Below are positions 34,682-46,042 of a stretch of 64,000 bases of DNA, in pieces. The DNA is from Hymenopellis radicata. Lineage: Eukaryota > Basidiomycota > Agaricomycetes > Agaricales > Physalacriaceae. The first letter of the stretch is position 1. The number at the start of each line of letters is the position of its first letter. The stretch spans positions 1 through 64,000 of the forward strand of contig JADNRX010000286.1 in assembly GCA_015501595.1 (NCBI GenBank), in the 5' to 3' direction. A model generated the notes under the pieces. That model saw nothing but the letters and a program-made list of their open reading frames with translations, was not told where the DNA came from and ran no database searches. The translations under genes and the position numbers were made by a program.

Positions 34682-36204
34682 AGCCGTGCGAACCTTCTTT
34701 CCCATGTTCCCTTCTTTATTATAACCTCGTAATACCCTCCGCTATTGCAATTAGCTCGTAGCGGACCCGATGTATCTTTAGTATTCGCATTCAAACTAAC
34801 CTATACTGTATTTTGTACTTCTGCTTTGGTTACCGCATGTAGAATGGAAACTGTGTTTGAATGTAGCTGTTAGCTTGTGCTACGAGACATGGGGAAGCGT
34901 GTTGGGACTGAGTTAGGCTCAAGGCCGGCGACATCTAATAAGTACCTATGTTGTCTTCAACTATACGATGTTCCGAGAATCATTCTCATACACAGAATAA
35001 CCAACTTTCCATACCTTCGTCGTCATCCGTTCGCCAAACTCCGATCCTTCAACAACTACCTCTTCAAACACAGTGATTCGCGTATTAAGAATGTCAGAAC
35101 ACCCGTCACTGAGTCCTCTAGGTGTTCCCGGAATTGAGCCGTCATAGACAGTCGTGAAACGGATCCTTTACAAATGGCATACATAGCTTCTACATCTTGA
35201 GGAACGGGACGACCAAGAGATGCTCCGTCAGAAAGGTATCCACCTCATGTAACGAGTGTTCGTGAAATTCCGAATCCATAGCAAAACTCTCTCTGTTATG
35301 TGGGAAGAGACGGCACTTGACGCGCTGCAGATGGCATTGGGAATGGGAGGCAAGCTCTGTGAAAACGAGCCATTCGGTGTTGCCGACGTGTGTGATGTTC
35401 GGAGGATGATCTCTTGAGGCATTATCCCGTTACACCTAAGCTCCTCTACTGTAGTACAAGCAGCTAGAAAAGCACACTCCTCTTTCGTTTTGCTGATGGA
35501 CAGGGCGAGAACGATGATTGACGTCCGAGGAAATTGCATCTCAGGGAGCGCAAGGCGCGCCTGGAGGGATTTCCGGCATGTCCGACTCGAGATGAAGTGT
35601 ACGGAGGCGTGGAGCCTGATGGAGATTCAAGTTGCAAACGGCGATGACTTATGTCTGACAATCAATGAGCAAGGAGAAATAACCCCTAGCCATTTTTGAG
35701 GTGGGACAACAGATAGTCCTTTGTGGAGGCTTCGATTTGTGAAATTTTTGGACACCTCTTAGGAAAGAACCACGGTCGTTAAGTGAGGCCCGCGGCACTT
35801 GCGCCACAGTCACGTACCAGCTGCTTGAAGCGCCTCTGAGAAACTAGAGGTGAAATCTAACAAGGCGAACAGTGGCATAGTCCAAAAAGAGGCTCAGCTC
35901 GGTTTCGTTACGAGGGTTACGGTTCATTGTCATTGAAACACCCGACGTCAGCGGAGACGAGAAGTTGGATTCTAGTACGAAGAACCACAGTGCACCCGGG
36001 TAAAGGATGAGAACGAACAGACGGAGGATTCCAAAACCATATTTAGACAGTCTCCATGAACCAGATGAAAGAAAGCGACACCGAGTGAGAACAAAAGAAC
36101 ATAGGTTGCCCCGCCAAAATGTACAGAGGGACGCAGAATCCTGTCAAAGCATGGCGAAGGGATCATGATGAGGAACGAGAAAATACGAAAACTGCACGAC
36201 GGTT
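34682..36204. other. no gene recognised downstream of STE3
   Basis: No CaaX precursor and no conserved motif found on either strand. A 29-codon minus-strand frame beginning MDSEF near 35283 lacks a CaaX end. Confidence 0.45.
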
Positions 36205-36736
36205 GTGGTCAACTTCAGGACAGAAGCAAATGATCTGCGCCACGTGGTGGCTGTGCCGAGAGATCAATCCATTTTGAAAGTTTCAGGTTTGTTCTCGACC
36301 ATCATGAACAAATTGCTCATCTGGGATACCGACTACTCGTACACGCCGGCATGCATTTTCCGCCTCCATCGAACTCGCATCACTTATGATCACGCTCTTG
36401 GGCTCGAGTCGACGGGTAGCGTAGCGTAACTCGAACACCCCATCTGGAGTGCGTCTTGAGTGTTCTCGGGGATATCACACTCTGAAACTGCTTTGGGACC
36501 TCCGTCTGGAATTTGGGCATATGCTTTTGGGGCATGTCAAGATGTCTATCGCTTTTTATCCTGATGCATAACAAATTATTGCCGGCATTTGTGCATCCAG
36601 GAAAACATGTGAGGCGCTGGTCCGTGTATTCTGGAGGTTTCATGGCTTCCTGTGATTATTTCCTGAGGGTATTTAACCACTACTGGGACGATTGGATTCT
36701 TCGTTCTCCACCAAGAGTTCACTGCACATTCTCAAC
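36205..36736 (+). repeat. conserved block upstream of thaumatin-like gene 1
   Basis: This stretch, with coding-like segments such as HVVAVPRDQ and DYSYTPACIFRLHRTR, recurs in inverted orientation at about 46550-47180 upstream of thaumatin copy 3. A weaker copy lies upstream of copy 2 (about 44590-45000). It was duplicated together with the gene. Whether it codes for anything is unknown. Confidence 0.65.
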
Positions 36737-37448
36737 ATGAAAACCTTCGCCATCCTTGCTGCACTCGTCGCGTCTGCTTCGGCTTTCACAATCACGTTCC
36801 AAAACAGCTGCTCATACAGTACGTTTGGTTCCATTCTTTTCCTCTCGACATAGACTGAGGAGCGATTGTCCTCAGCTGTCTGGGCTGCTATTGGGAAGGC
36901 GTCTAACGGACAGGTGGATCCGTCGCTCTCGTATGGTGTTGCTCTGGCGCCTGGCGCCTCCAAGTCTTACGGGATAGACGACAATGCACTTGTACGACCT
37001 CCTCCCTTCCATTGTTTGCTTCTCACTTATGAGTCTCAATATCTAGGGCATTCGCGCATGGGGTCGCACCGGCTGTAACGCCAGCGGCGCAAACTGTGCT
37101 ACGGGCGCATGCAATGGCGGTAAGCCCTAAACTTCCATCCTTGCGTTATATGCTCACACAGTCTGGCTAGGTCTCGTCTGCACCGACGCCGGCATCACCT
37201 CGCACGCGCTCCTCTCCGAATACGGGTATGCCGACTTTGGTCAGTGGGGCGGGAAGCGCACCTCTTGGGATCTCAGCCGAGTCGACGGGACCATTAACAT
37301 CCCGACGACGCTGACGTCGTCCGACGGGCAAAGCGTCAAGTGCACTCCAGCGTCGTGCCCTGATGATCAGGCCTATAGCTATGACACGGATTACGCGGCG
37401 GACAGGAACTCGCCGCTGGGGGCGACGTATACGCACAAGTTCTGTTGA
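36737..37448 (+). CDS. thaumatin-like secreted protein, copy 1 (intact)
   Basis: Four exons with short introns. The start MKTFAILAALVASASAFT is a signal peptide. The mature part begins ITFQNSCSYTVWAAIGK, followed by VDPSLSYGVALAPGASKSYG, GIRAWGRTGCNASGANCATG, LVCTDAGITSHALLSEYG, WDLSRVDGTINIPTTL and YTHKFC, then TGA. These are the hallmarks of small fungal thaumatin-like (PR-5 type) proteins: Trp-rich start, a ring of disulphide cysteines, and the WD/DGxNIP region. About 180 residues, as in the short basidiomycete subfamily. Extracellular; related proteins bind or cleave beta-1,3-glucan and are linked to wall remodelling or lentinan breakdown. It is the only one of three copies in the window without a frame defect. 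Confidence 0.87.
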
Positions 37449-37821
37449 GGGTCCGAAGGAATGGGTACGGCCGAATAACTTTTTTTCCTTCACTGAAGTA
37501 ATACGCGATGTGTTTGAGATTTATATGAAAAACGTTCCTCACGGAAATATCCTCGCTAGAAAGCCTGCGCGCTTGATAATCAACAAAATTGACCACTTCT
37601 CGAAATAGAACTTCTGAGCTTCGTTGTACAGTTTGAACTTTGACGGCAGACCATCCGTGTCGTGTACTGTATGACCTCAAACGAGTAATACTTATGGATT
37701 GAGGATCTTCCGAGATCTTGGAAGAACTGCCGGAATTTTGTCCGTTATTTCTACGTGAATAACTGTACTTAATATTTCTGGGAGCCGTTGATTTGCCGTA
37801 GTTAGACTGTCTGACCGCCAT

Positions 37822-38653
37822 TTAATATCTGCTTGAGCTGGAGGCGCTCGCACTCCCACTTGATACAGTCGTAGAGCTTCTAGAAGACGAGTGGGTGCCT
37901 ATGAGACAATTTAGAGGATATAAAGGCGTAGCTGTACGTGAGAAACGTACTGCGACTAGTACCACTTCCATAAGACGAGCTCTCGACGTAGGTGCTGCCT
38001 AGGAGACAATTCAGAGGATGCAAAGGCGTAGATGTAGGTGAGAAACGTACTGCTACTAGTACCCGCACGAACGGTGACCGTAGCGCTATAGCCAAGCCTA
38101 CCCCGGGCATCCTTAATCTCGAACGTTATGACGGTGTCTGGTATGAAAGTTAAGCACGTAGCCAAGACTTGGTGAGCAAGCGAACGCACTGGCTGCCGCA
38201 CCGGGCGTGAAAGTCAGCGAGCCTGGGCCACTTGTGGTACCAAGACTTTGGAGGGCGCAGCGTCGACCTGCCCACCAGGGAGGATACTGCATGAAGAAGT
38301 TAGAGGAGGGACAAATGTCAAAGAACGTGAGCGCACGTCTAGAGGACAGAGAATTGAAAAAAGAGTCAGCAGAAACGAACCAATACTTGCAATTATGAAT
38401 GGCGCTAGGAGAAAAAAAGACGACTCAGGACGCTGGGCTACCGAGGACGAAAAGAGCGTACGGGATGTGCCACCAAATGTAAGAACAGTGGGCTGGCCAG
38501 CGACGACGCTGGCGCTGCAGTGAGATGAGCCACTGCGGCTGCGGGAGGAAAAGAAACTTGCGGAGTGTTGATGTACGGATTCGTCAGGGTCTGTGTAAGA
38601 ACGCTAGGAATGACAGCGACGAGGGCCATGTACTTGAAGACAGACGAGAACAT
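37822..38653 (-). CDS. secreted Ser/Thr-rich protein, GPI-anchored-type family
   Basis: Several small exons. ATG 38653 starts MFSSVFKYMALVAVIPSVLT, a signal peptide, followed by NPYINTPQVSFPPA. Further exons give SVVAGQPTVLTFGGTSRTLF, ILPGGQVDAAP, LGTTSGPGSLTFTPGAAA and FEIKDARGRLGYSATVTV, then Ser-rich repeats ending SSSSRY at 37822. This order (INTP, a QP..LTFGG strand, PGGQ, a transient-binding FEIKD..G strand, Ser-rich tail) is that of an Agaricomycete secreted Ig-fold-like family usually described as Ser-Thr-rich GPI-anchored. A one-base gap seems needed between HLT and CSASVV. The last three exons arose through a tandem exon-intron duplication (37896-38063). Function unknown. Confidence 0.68.
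37896..38063 (-). repeat. 100-bp direct repeat duplicating an intron and part of an exon
   Basis: Segments 37896-37963 and 37996-38063 are near-identical and 100 bp apart. Each carries a 52-bp intron (37899-37950 and 37999-38050) with donor GTACGT. The 48-bp exon between them adds 16 Ser-rich residues in frame. Confidence 0.85.
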
Positions 38654-39059
38654 TGTCGGTTTGGGTTGTTGAAAACGTATAGCGAGAAGGAAGGAAAGGA
38701 AGAATGTGTCACCCAGAAACCGATTCAGGCGCATATGGCAAAAAAGAGACGCGGCGGCGTCTGACGGTAAATGTCTCTCTTCTTGCACCCTACGAAAATA
38801 GCTCAAGTGTCTCATTTTGAACATAAGAATAAAAAACGAACTCTCGTCGTCGACCTCAGCTGTCTGCTCCTCTAGCACCTTTTCTTTTAACAAGCCTTGT
38901 TGTACAGATTAACGACACTAGGCTCCTCTGTAAGTACTGTATAGCCTAAAATGGTTGGCTTGCTGAACATATGAGGTGGGAAACCTGTAGAAACTTCAAT
39001 GTTCTTAGGCTTAGTAGCACAATTTCAAAAAAGTTCAATGGCCCCATACAAGAGACTAT

Positions 39060-39138
39060 TCGGATACGGGGAATCGAACCCCGAGCTAGCGCGTAAACAA
39101 ATGAGAGGCGCTAATGTTAGCCGTTACACCATATCCGA
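39060..39138 (-). tRNA. tRNA-Glu(CTC) with an 8-nt intron
   Basis: All arms are identical to the units at 18702 and 27297. The intron after base 37 is only about 8 nt (TTTGTTTA). Intact cloverleaf. Confidence 0.87.
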
Positions 39139-39226
39139 GGTGCCCAGTCGTGCACCTATTCCGGTCCACCGAACAGGGCCATGGACACTCTTACATTCAA
39201 CATGCAGATCAACATTAAACAGTACG

Positions 39227-40618
39227 CTACACACTAACCTCCACTCTTCCTCTCACACCTTCCAAGCCCTTCGTCCAGTCCCCAATTCTCTGTCCCAGCG
39301 TAGCAATCTGACTCGTACTAAGCACGCGCGGCTGCACCCAGCCCACGCTAACTTTTCCATCAACCTGGTCGATGCTGCCCCGAATCAACTTGAGCGACAG
39401 CGCCTTCATCACGAGATGCTCGACCTCCTCGAGCGGCAGGTGGGTCTCCGTGGCGATCGTAGGGAATGTGAGGTTTGCACGACCCGCAGAAGGGCGCGAG
39501 GAGACGGATTCGATGAGAGCCATCAAGCAAATCTTTTGGCGAAGGAAGGCATAGTTTTCTTGCAGGATTGGCTGGGCGAAGGTTAGAATGGATATGGGAC
39601 ATATGGTCAAGATATACCTCCTGCGGGAACAGCGGCGCAAGAGCTTCAAACTTTCCAATGCTGCCCTCGTTAAACGTGAATAGCAAGCGTTTGAGCCATT
39701 CGTGCGGCGTCCCATTTAACGCGTCCAAGATGGGATGCATGAGCTACATCTAGCGTCAATAGGCATACCTCCAAGACAACTCTCACGCACCAATTCTCCA
39801 AAGTTGTAGATCGTATCGCCAAGGAATGCGGAGATGCCCAAATCATGTGCGCGAGCCAGCCGCTCCTCGGGCGTCATATCCGTCGCGGGATCTACACATG
39901 CCAGATACAACAGCGAATTGCGATAGTATGGCGCATACTCCGCTTTGGCCTAAAATCCATGATCAGTGAGCCATCCACTACATACAGAGGCAACGCACCT
40001 TGTAATAATCCGCCGCCAGGACATAATATGCCGCATTCACCTGGCTGTCGACGCCCTCAAGCCCATCCAGGACCTGCCACGCCTTGTCCATATCGCCCTT
40101 GGTTCCCTCCAAATCACCATACACCAGCTTCGCATGTCCAATCGTCGCCAGCAGGAGCACCTTTGCGCCCTCCACCTCGGCACCCTCTCGTGGCGTTCGC
40201 TCCGTAGCCTCCGCCTTGCCGCCCTCGATACGCGCCAACAGCTCCGTCAAGAACACCAAATGCGCTTGAGGGTTGTCGATTTCTCTGGCGACCTTGACGC
40301 CCATCTCCACGAGCCGCAACTGATTTAGCCGCCCCTCAAAGTCCCGCACGAAGCGTGTGAAGACGTCGACACGGTATGGTGCCGATGTGGGTGTGGCAAA
40401 AAATTCGAACAGCTTTAGCGTGAGCTGGTGCCATAATCTGCAGACTGTTAGAGCGCATACATGCGGGAGGAAGCCACTCACTTTCGTGTGTATAACGTCC
40501 GGAAACTCTCAAAAAACGGATGTAGCCCTGCTGGCGTCCCAGAAAGCGCTGCTGCGATGAATTCGTCCAGTACAAACTTTGGGGCCGGTGCGTCTATGTC
40601 CATCGAGCTCGACGCCAT
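39227..40618 (-). CDS. RPN9: 26S proteasome regulatory subunit Rpn9 (PSMD13)
   Basis: Multi-exon gene from ATG 40618 (MASSSMDIDAPAPKFVLDEF) to the stop at 39227. It shows LYTRKLWHQLTLKLFEFF, RFVRDFEGRLNQLRLVEMG, AKLVYGDLEGTKGDMDKAW, GISAFLGDTIYNFGELLMHP and FNEGSIGKFEALAPLFPQ. The C-terminal PCI/winged-helix part has ENYAFLRQKICLMALIE, HLPLEEVEHLVMKALSLKLI and WVQPRVLS. This is the full Rpn9 architecture: helical repeats followed by a PCI domain. Rpn9 is a lid subunit of the 19S particle, helping to assemble the lid and hold Rpn10. No defect seen. It is an ordinary housekeeping gene within the rearranged segment. Confidence 0.9.
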
Positions 40619-40860
40619 CGCTGCGTATTGCAAGTGTAAGGGATGGATGATGACGAGGATGCGACGACGCGCGTACTGAGCCAAACATGTGCAACGCCTT
40701 GCACAGCCCCCACGTGTCGTACTTCCCGACGCTCATCCCATGTTGGGGTGGCGGCGATTCGACCGATACGCTGTGGTGGGGGTATTCAGCTATCCTGATT
40801 TGACTAAGCTCGTAGCTTTAAAGATTTTGGTAACTCTCTGTACAGCACAATACGCCAGCC

Positions 40861-40959
40861 TCACTGTAGGTTGTAAAGGCTAACATTAGCGCCTCTCATT
40901 TCTCGTGAGCGCCAAAAACGTGTTACGCGCTAGCTCGGGGTTCGATTCCCCGTATCCGA
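40861..40959 (+). pseudogene. tRNA-Glu(CTC) relic with a scrambled 5' half
   Basis: The anticodon arm, T arm and 3' acceptor match the intact units. The 5' acceptor and D stem have diverged (TCACTGTAGGTTGTAAAGGC). The intron is about 27 nt. Confidence 0.7.
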
Positions 40960-41227
40960 ATGATACATTTGCCTTGAAGCCTTTTCCTCACAGTTTTCTT
41001 TTGAGCCAAGTTGCAATTTGCCACTGCAGATGCTTCCCCGGCGGCGTGTATAGGTGGTGCGTAACGTATCGGGCAGCGATACCCACGCAGTCGCCCTGAC
41101 AGGAAGCATGACGCTCGTCGACGTGCACCCATGATAGCCTGCAATCGTCGTTGCTAAAACTCGCCGCGCGCTCTGCGACCACCGTGCCGCGGGAGCGTAA
41201 ACAAGCCGTCGCCGGTCTGCCCTGTGT

Positions 41228-41490
41228 TGTTGTCGTATCTAGTGCGCGCGCCGTACAGCCTCAGGAGGCTGCTGCCATCTACGAGTTCTTCATTCTCAAT
41301 GCAAGGTCTCAGCTGAGCGATGTATCTCGAGCTGCTGTTCGTCGCCTGATTGCCAGAACTATTTGTGAAACTGGAAACGCTCAAATCGGTTGCGACTAAC
41401 CTCTCGAAATGTATGCCATAGGAAACAATTCTGCACAGTATATACTATAGAAATTGCGTAACCCGACTTATGAGTACATGGAACCAATCC
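41228..41490 (+). pseudogene. 3' fragment of an F-box gene (copy of F-box A tail)
   Basis: Carries VQPQEAAAIYEFFILNARS, matching VQPEEAAALAMSIYELFIRNARS of F-box A, then a degenerate end and the same 3' flank (AATTCTGCA..GTATA..GCGTAAC). It is the left edge of the duplicated block; the rest of the gene is missing. Confidence 0.75.
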
Positions 41491-41585
41491 TCTCGTAAAC
41501 CCGCCTCTACGAGAGAAAAAGATAATGTGTTTTGTCTCTGAGTAGAATCCACCCCTTACTGGTGCAAACTATGTTCACTGGAAGG

Positions 41586-43277
41586 CTACGCATCGAGAAA
41601 GCTTGGTGGTTTGGATGAGTGGTTAGCTACAAGTTGGGACGGTCAGTCCATTACAAGTAAGATGAATAGTAACGAACCTTTCCACCCAGTGAGCAATGTC
41701 GACAACTTGTAAGTGGCGCTACTCTCCCTGAGATCGGAAAAGAATTTGTCGATGCAAGGCGGAACCGTCATGCCCGTGCAAAACACGTCGACACAGACTG
41801 TATGTACCTTCCACGAGTTTCGAATGCGCAGCTCATAAACAGGGCGTTCTAGGAACATGGCTTGGAAATCATTGTCCTGGCACGACCTTTGGGAATGCTC
41901 GAGCTGTATATGCAGTCGCACCAAGTTGGGAAAGATATGGGACTTTGATGCGAGGAAGTAAATGATATGAGTCATCTCCATGGATATCCACGTTGACCTT
42001 AATGTCAAATCAGTGACGCAGGGGTCGTTCAGATGGCTGAGCAGCTCAGCGACATCGTTCCTCGAAGAAGAATCAATCTCCAGAACAATGTGTTTTGGGC
42101 CGGACTCGCCATTGGGTGACGTCCTGCCCAGAAAAGGTGTTTCACCCACTAGATCACACCCAGTGGGCAAGGACAGCTTATCAAGGCGTGGACATGTTAG
42201 GCGTCGGAGGAGACCAGTGTTACGCGAATGCAAGACTCGAAGTTGACCCAGCGCGATGACAGGCCAATCCTCTCGATCCTCCCAGCTATCGCCTCGGCTA
42301 TTGTCCCTAAACGAGACCACGTCGGGACACGCGGAAACGAACAGGTAGGACATCCAGCTGTAATCAAGCGACACTGAGAGGTCAGTAATCTGCCTCCACG
42401 GGAAGTTACTGGTGACCTGTCTCAACATATCGATGTCCCTGGGGAAAGAACCTTGAGTGGGATGAGCAGCCTTCCCGCCCAATGTAAGCTTTCTCAAACT
42501 GGGCGCCTGTGTGAAGCGATCGAGGATGACCGGAGTGAACCTTGCACTGTCAAAGTGGCAGAGCCTCAACGTTTCGAGATTAGGCAGAATCAGGGCCTCC
42601 CCGAGATCCAGCGCCATACACTGATCAAGAGAAACATTCTTCCAACGCTGAGACGAGAGTAAAAGCTCGTGTAAAAGGCCGGATGGTAGATGGCGTATGG
42701 GCGCGTAAAAGGCAAGCGGTTCAGAACGAGAATACTCCAACGCTCGGAGAAGCGGTTCCTCGTTCACGAAAGTATCATGAGGAATGTAGTAGGGCCTAGG
42801 AATCGAGAATGACGCCCACAATGTAGGACAGGACGTCACCATTACGCGCCAGCGTCTGCAGACGTGCATCAGCCACCATGGGCCACGAGAGAGAGGTGGG
42901 ACAACGAGATGAAATATCTTGGTCATGACCGCGAGCGGAAGGATGTGGATTGGGGTGGGTAATATGGATGCATGGGCGTCGCAGCATGCCGTAGCTGCAG
43001 CGAGCTCTGACTCGGCGGCCGTCAAGGCGGCACGGAGAATCATCTCGACAGCGGCGCCGTGTGGCGTCGTGTCATGCTCGCTTTCGGCTGCAGCTAAGAC
43101 CTGGTGGAGGATGTCGATGGTCTCCTGATGTAAATCTGCTTCATCGATAAGTTCATAGAGAAAAGCCTTTAAATCATCCCTGAGACTGAAGAGCTCTGGT
43201 GAATCCAGAGGAGCATCTCCTGCGATATACGCAGCATATGGAGAGGGCTGACGATATAATGGCCAGCGCTGGGACAT
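41586..43277 (-). CDS. F-box protein B, copy 2 (intact)
   Basis: The main exon from ATG 43277 starts MSQRWPLYRQPSPYAAYIAG. The F-box reads LPLAVMTKIFHLVVP, then RGPWWLMHVCRRWRVM and CPTLWASFSI. A long C-terminal part with leucine-rich-like repeats follows (LILPNLETLRLCHFDS, APSLRKLTLGGKAAH, ITDLSVSLDYSWMSYLF), ending FFSDLRESSATYKLSTLLTG. The open frame runs to 41643, but a 51-bp intron (41627-41677, CTGAC branch site, TAG acceptor) joins WK to a last exon ending SFLDA at 41586. Copy 1 has the equivalent intron and mini-exon, which supports this. Predicted role: substrate adaptor of an SCF ubiquitin ligase. It sits in a direct segmental duplication of the block at 2.9-5.65 kb. Confidence 0.82.
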
Positions 43278-43339
43278 GAGTGCTTGTGCGGTGAAGGCTG
43301 TCGAAGACAAAGCGGCAATGCAGTGTTGATAGCATCAAC

Positions 43340-43800
43340 TTCATTTGGTGTTCATCGACGTCGGCTCTAAGTAAGTACTTTACGTCATGTCCAAGCTTAC
43401 TGTATACTCGATGCAGAGGAGCTTGATGGAAATGAGAACGGTAGCATCTACTCTGGCGCCTCCGCATCATGCTCGTCCGCGTTTGAGCATGAATCAAGAT
43501 CTCGAGATCCCGACAGATGATGTCGTCTTCAATTAACATGGTTCCGCCGTACGGCAATTTGAGCACGCCGAGATTGAGTTTGTCGTCCTGGTCCGTTTGA
43601 GCGTGCCATGGTATTGTCATCGGACGTAATACGCGTCTCTGGCGATGGGTGTAGATCTATGTATACTACATCCTCCCACAGAAGGCCGACACGGTACTAA
43701 GTACTCTCCAGCTGTTTTGCATCATCATTACCGAAAGCAAGAACGCGCGCTCCGAGGTTGAGTGTGAAACGAAGCTCTGCGTCCTCCGAGTCTGTCAGAC
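43340..43800 (-). pseudogene. 3' fragment of a MYND-protein gene
   Basis: Matches the last exon of the gene at 5172-7220, with IPWHAQTDQDD against TPWRAQTDQDQD and the shared DNA around AGAACGCGCGCTC. It has deletions and no MYND finger. This is the right edge of the duplicated block. Confidence 0.7.
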
Positions 43801-43841
43801 TTTCTGGTGAAGACATTTCTGTGATATTTCATCTGCTTCAG

Positions 43842-44585
43842 TCAAAGAAAATTGCTGTTTGCCGTCCCATTCCCTCGTGTTAAACAGAACTTGTGCGTAT
43901 ACGTCGACCCCGGCGCCGAATTCCTACCTGCCGCAAAATTCATCCATTCTGCCTTCCTTTCTACCTTCCTAAAGGCCTGATCGTCAGGGCACGACGACGG
44001 AGTGCACTTCACGCTTTGCCCATCAGACGACGTCAGCGTCGTTGGAATATTGATCGTCCCGTCCATTCGGGTGAGATGCCAATAGGTAAGATTTCCATGG
44101 GAGGCCCCCAGTCGGCATTCCCGTATTCGGAGAGATGGGATGTGATACCGGCATCGTTGCAGACGAGGCCTAGGACGGTGTCATGATATGTGCATGAAGA
44201 TGAAGAGGATAGTAGATCTGTACGCTCATAGCGCAGTTTGCGCCGCCTGAGTTACAGCCGGTGCCCCATGCGCGGATACCCTACGAGATGTCAATACTCG
44301 TTAGCTAGATAAGGGAAGGGACGAGGTCCTACACGGTCATAATCTTCTATCTCATACGTCTTGGAGGCTACAGGCTCCAGAGCAACGCCGTACGAGAGCG
44401 ACGGATCCACTTGTCCGTTGCGCGCTTTGCCAATGGCAGCCCAAATAGCTGGTGAAACCCGTTTGTCAAGCAACATCGCGAGGGAAGGGAAACCAAACGT
44501 ACTATACGAACAGTTGTTCTGAAACGTGATCGTGAAAGCCGAAGCCGACGTGACGAGTGCAGCAAACGATAGCGAAGGGTTTCAT
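43842..44585 (-). pseudogene. thaumatin-like protein, copy 2, decayed
   Basis: ATG 44585 is kept, but a one-base insertion after about seven codons shifts the signal-peptide frame. Later segments (VDPSLSYGVALEP, DGTINIPTTLTSSDG, TYTHKFC) are recognisable. Sequence around QAFRKVERKAEW replaces the copy 1 sequence, and the TGA stop has become TTA, so the frame runs on to 43842. Confidence 0.8.
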
Positions 44586-45331
44586 CTTCAGAATGGTCTC
44601 TCAGTGGAGAACGAGGAATTCCCACCGCCCATTAGGCGTCAAAGACCTTAAAAACAATCACTGGGCCGGTCATGAAGCCTCCGGAGCCATGGATTAGCGC
44701 CATGATGTGCCTCACATGTTTCCATGCCAGATGGCTATATGTCGCCAATAATGCCGCATGAGTATAAGAAGCGATAGACATCTTACTGTAGCAATGTCCA
44801 AATTCCAGACGGAGGACCCAAAGCTGAGCGCTGAGGTTCGGAGCGTGATAACCCCGAGAACACTCGAATGGACCGAAGTAGCACTTTAGGTGCGGGAGAA
44901 GTCGTATAGATAGTAAATGCCAGGTACGCTACCCGTCGAGAGTCAAAGAGCGGGAACAGGATGATGTGAGTCCGATGGAGGTGGATAACGCACGCTATGT
45001 AGATTTGGTCGGACAACAAGAAAAGGAACAGCGATTTGGAGAATGAAGTTGAGGTAGCCCCACGGTTGTTCCAATCTGAGCATTCAAGGAGGCCCAGAAC
45101 ATCGATTGGATCGTTAGAAAGGGTAATACTAGGGATCTCCAGATGAGAATACAATCGCGAATGCAGAGACGAAGCGTGACTTCAGAAGCTATGAGATGAG
45201 TCCTGCTCTTCGGTGTGGAGAAAGGACTGTCATTTTGGAGGATCATAGTCGACGTGATTGTTCATCTAAACCGCGCTACATATTGCTGCAGTTAAAGAAA
45301 AAGTTGTTTTGCCATCCCTATTCCGTCATGT

Positions 45332-46042
45332 TCAACAGAACTTGTGCGTATACGTCGCCCCCAGCGGCGAGTTCCTATCCGCCGCATAATCCGTGGCATA
45401 GCTATACGCCTGATCATCAGGGCAGGACGCTGGAGTGCACTTGACGCTTTGCCCATCGGACGACGTCAGCGTCGTCGGGATGTTAATGGTCCCGTCAACT
45501 CGGCTGAGATCCCAAGAGGTGCGCTTCCCGCCCCACTGCCAAAGTCGGCATACCCGTATTCGGAGAGGAGCGCGTGCGAGGTGATGCCGGCGTCGGTGCA
45601 GACGAGACCTAGCAAGACTGTGTGAGCATATAACGCAAGGGTGGAAGTTTAGGGCGTACCGTCATTGCATGCACCCGTAGCACAGTTCGCGCCGCTGGCG
45701 TTACAGCCGGTGCGACCCCATGCGCGAATGCCCTAGATATTGAGACTCATAAGTGAGAAGCAAACAATGGAAGGAAGGAGGTCGTACACGTGCATTGTCG
45801 TCTATCCCGTAAGACTTGGAGGCGCCAGGCGCCAGAGCAACACCATACGAGAGCGACGGATCCACTTGTCCGTCAGGCGCCTTTCCAATAGCAGCCCAGA
45901 CAGCTGAGGACAATCGCTCCTCAGTCTACGTCGAGAGGAAAAGAATGGAACCTAACGTACTGTATGAGCAGCTGTTTTGGAACGTGATGGTGAAAGCCGA
46001 AGCAGACGCGACGAGTGCAGCAAGGATGGCGAAGGTTTTCAT
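45332..46042 (-). pseudogene. thaumatin-like protein, copy 3, one-base deletion
   Basis: Nearly identical to copy 1 (36737-37448) in exons and introns and in inverted orientation. Where copy 1 reads TTTGGTCAGTGG, this copy lacks the T, which shifts the frame after YADFG and removes the WDLSRVDG and C-terminal Cys region. The lesion is small, so this is either a very recent pseudogene or a sequencing error. Confidence 0.78.

Noticed and set aside
35195..35284. Minus-strand ORF beginning MDSEF near the receptor, considered as a second pheromone precursor
   Set aside because: Only 29 codons and it ends LKM without any CaaX cysteine.
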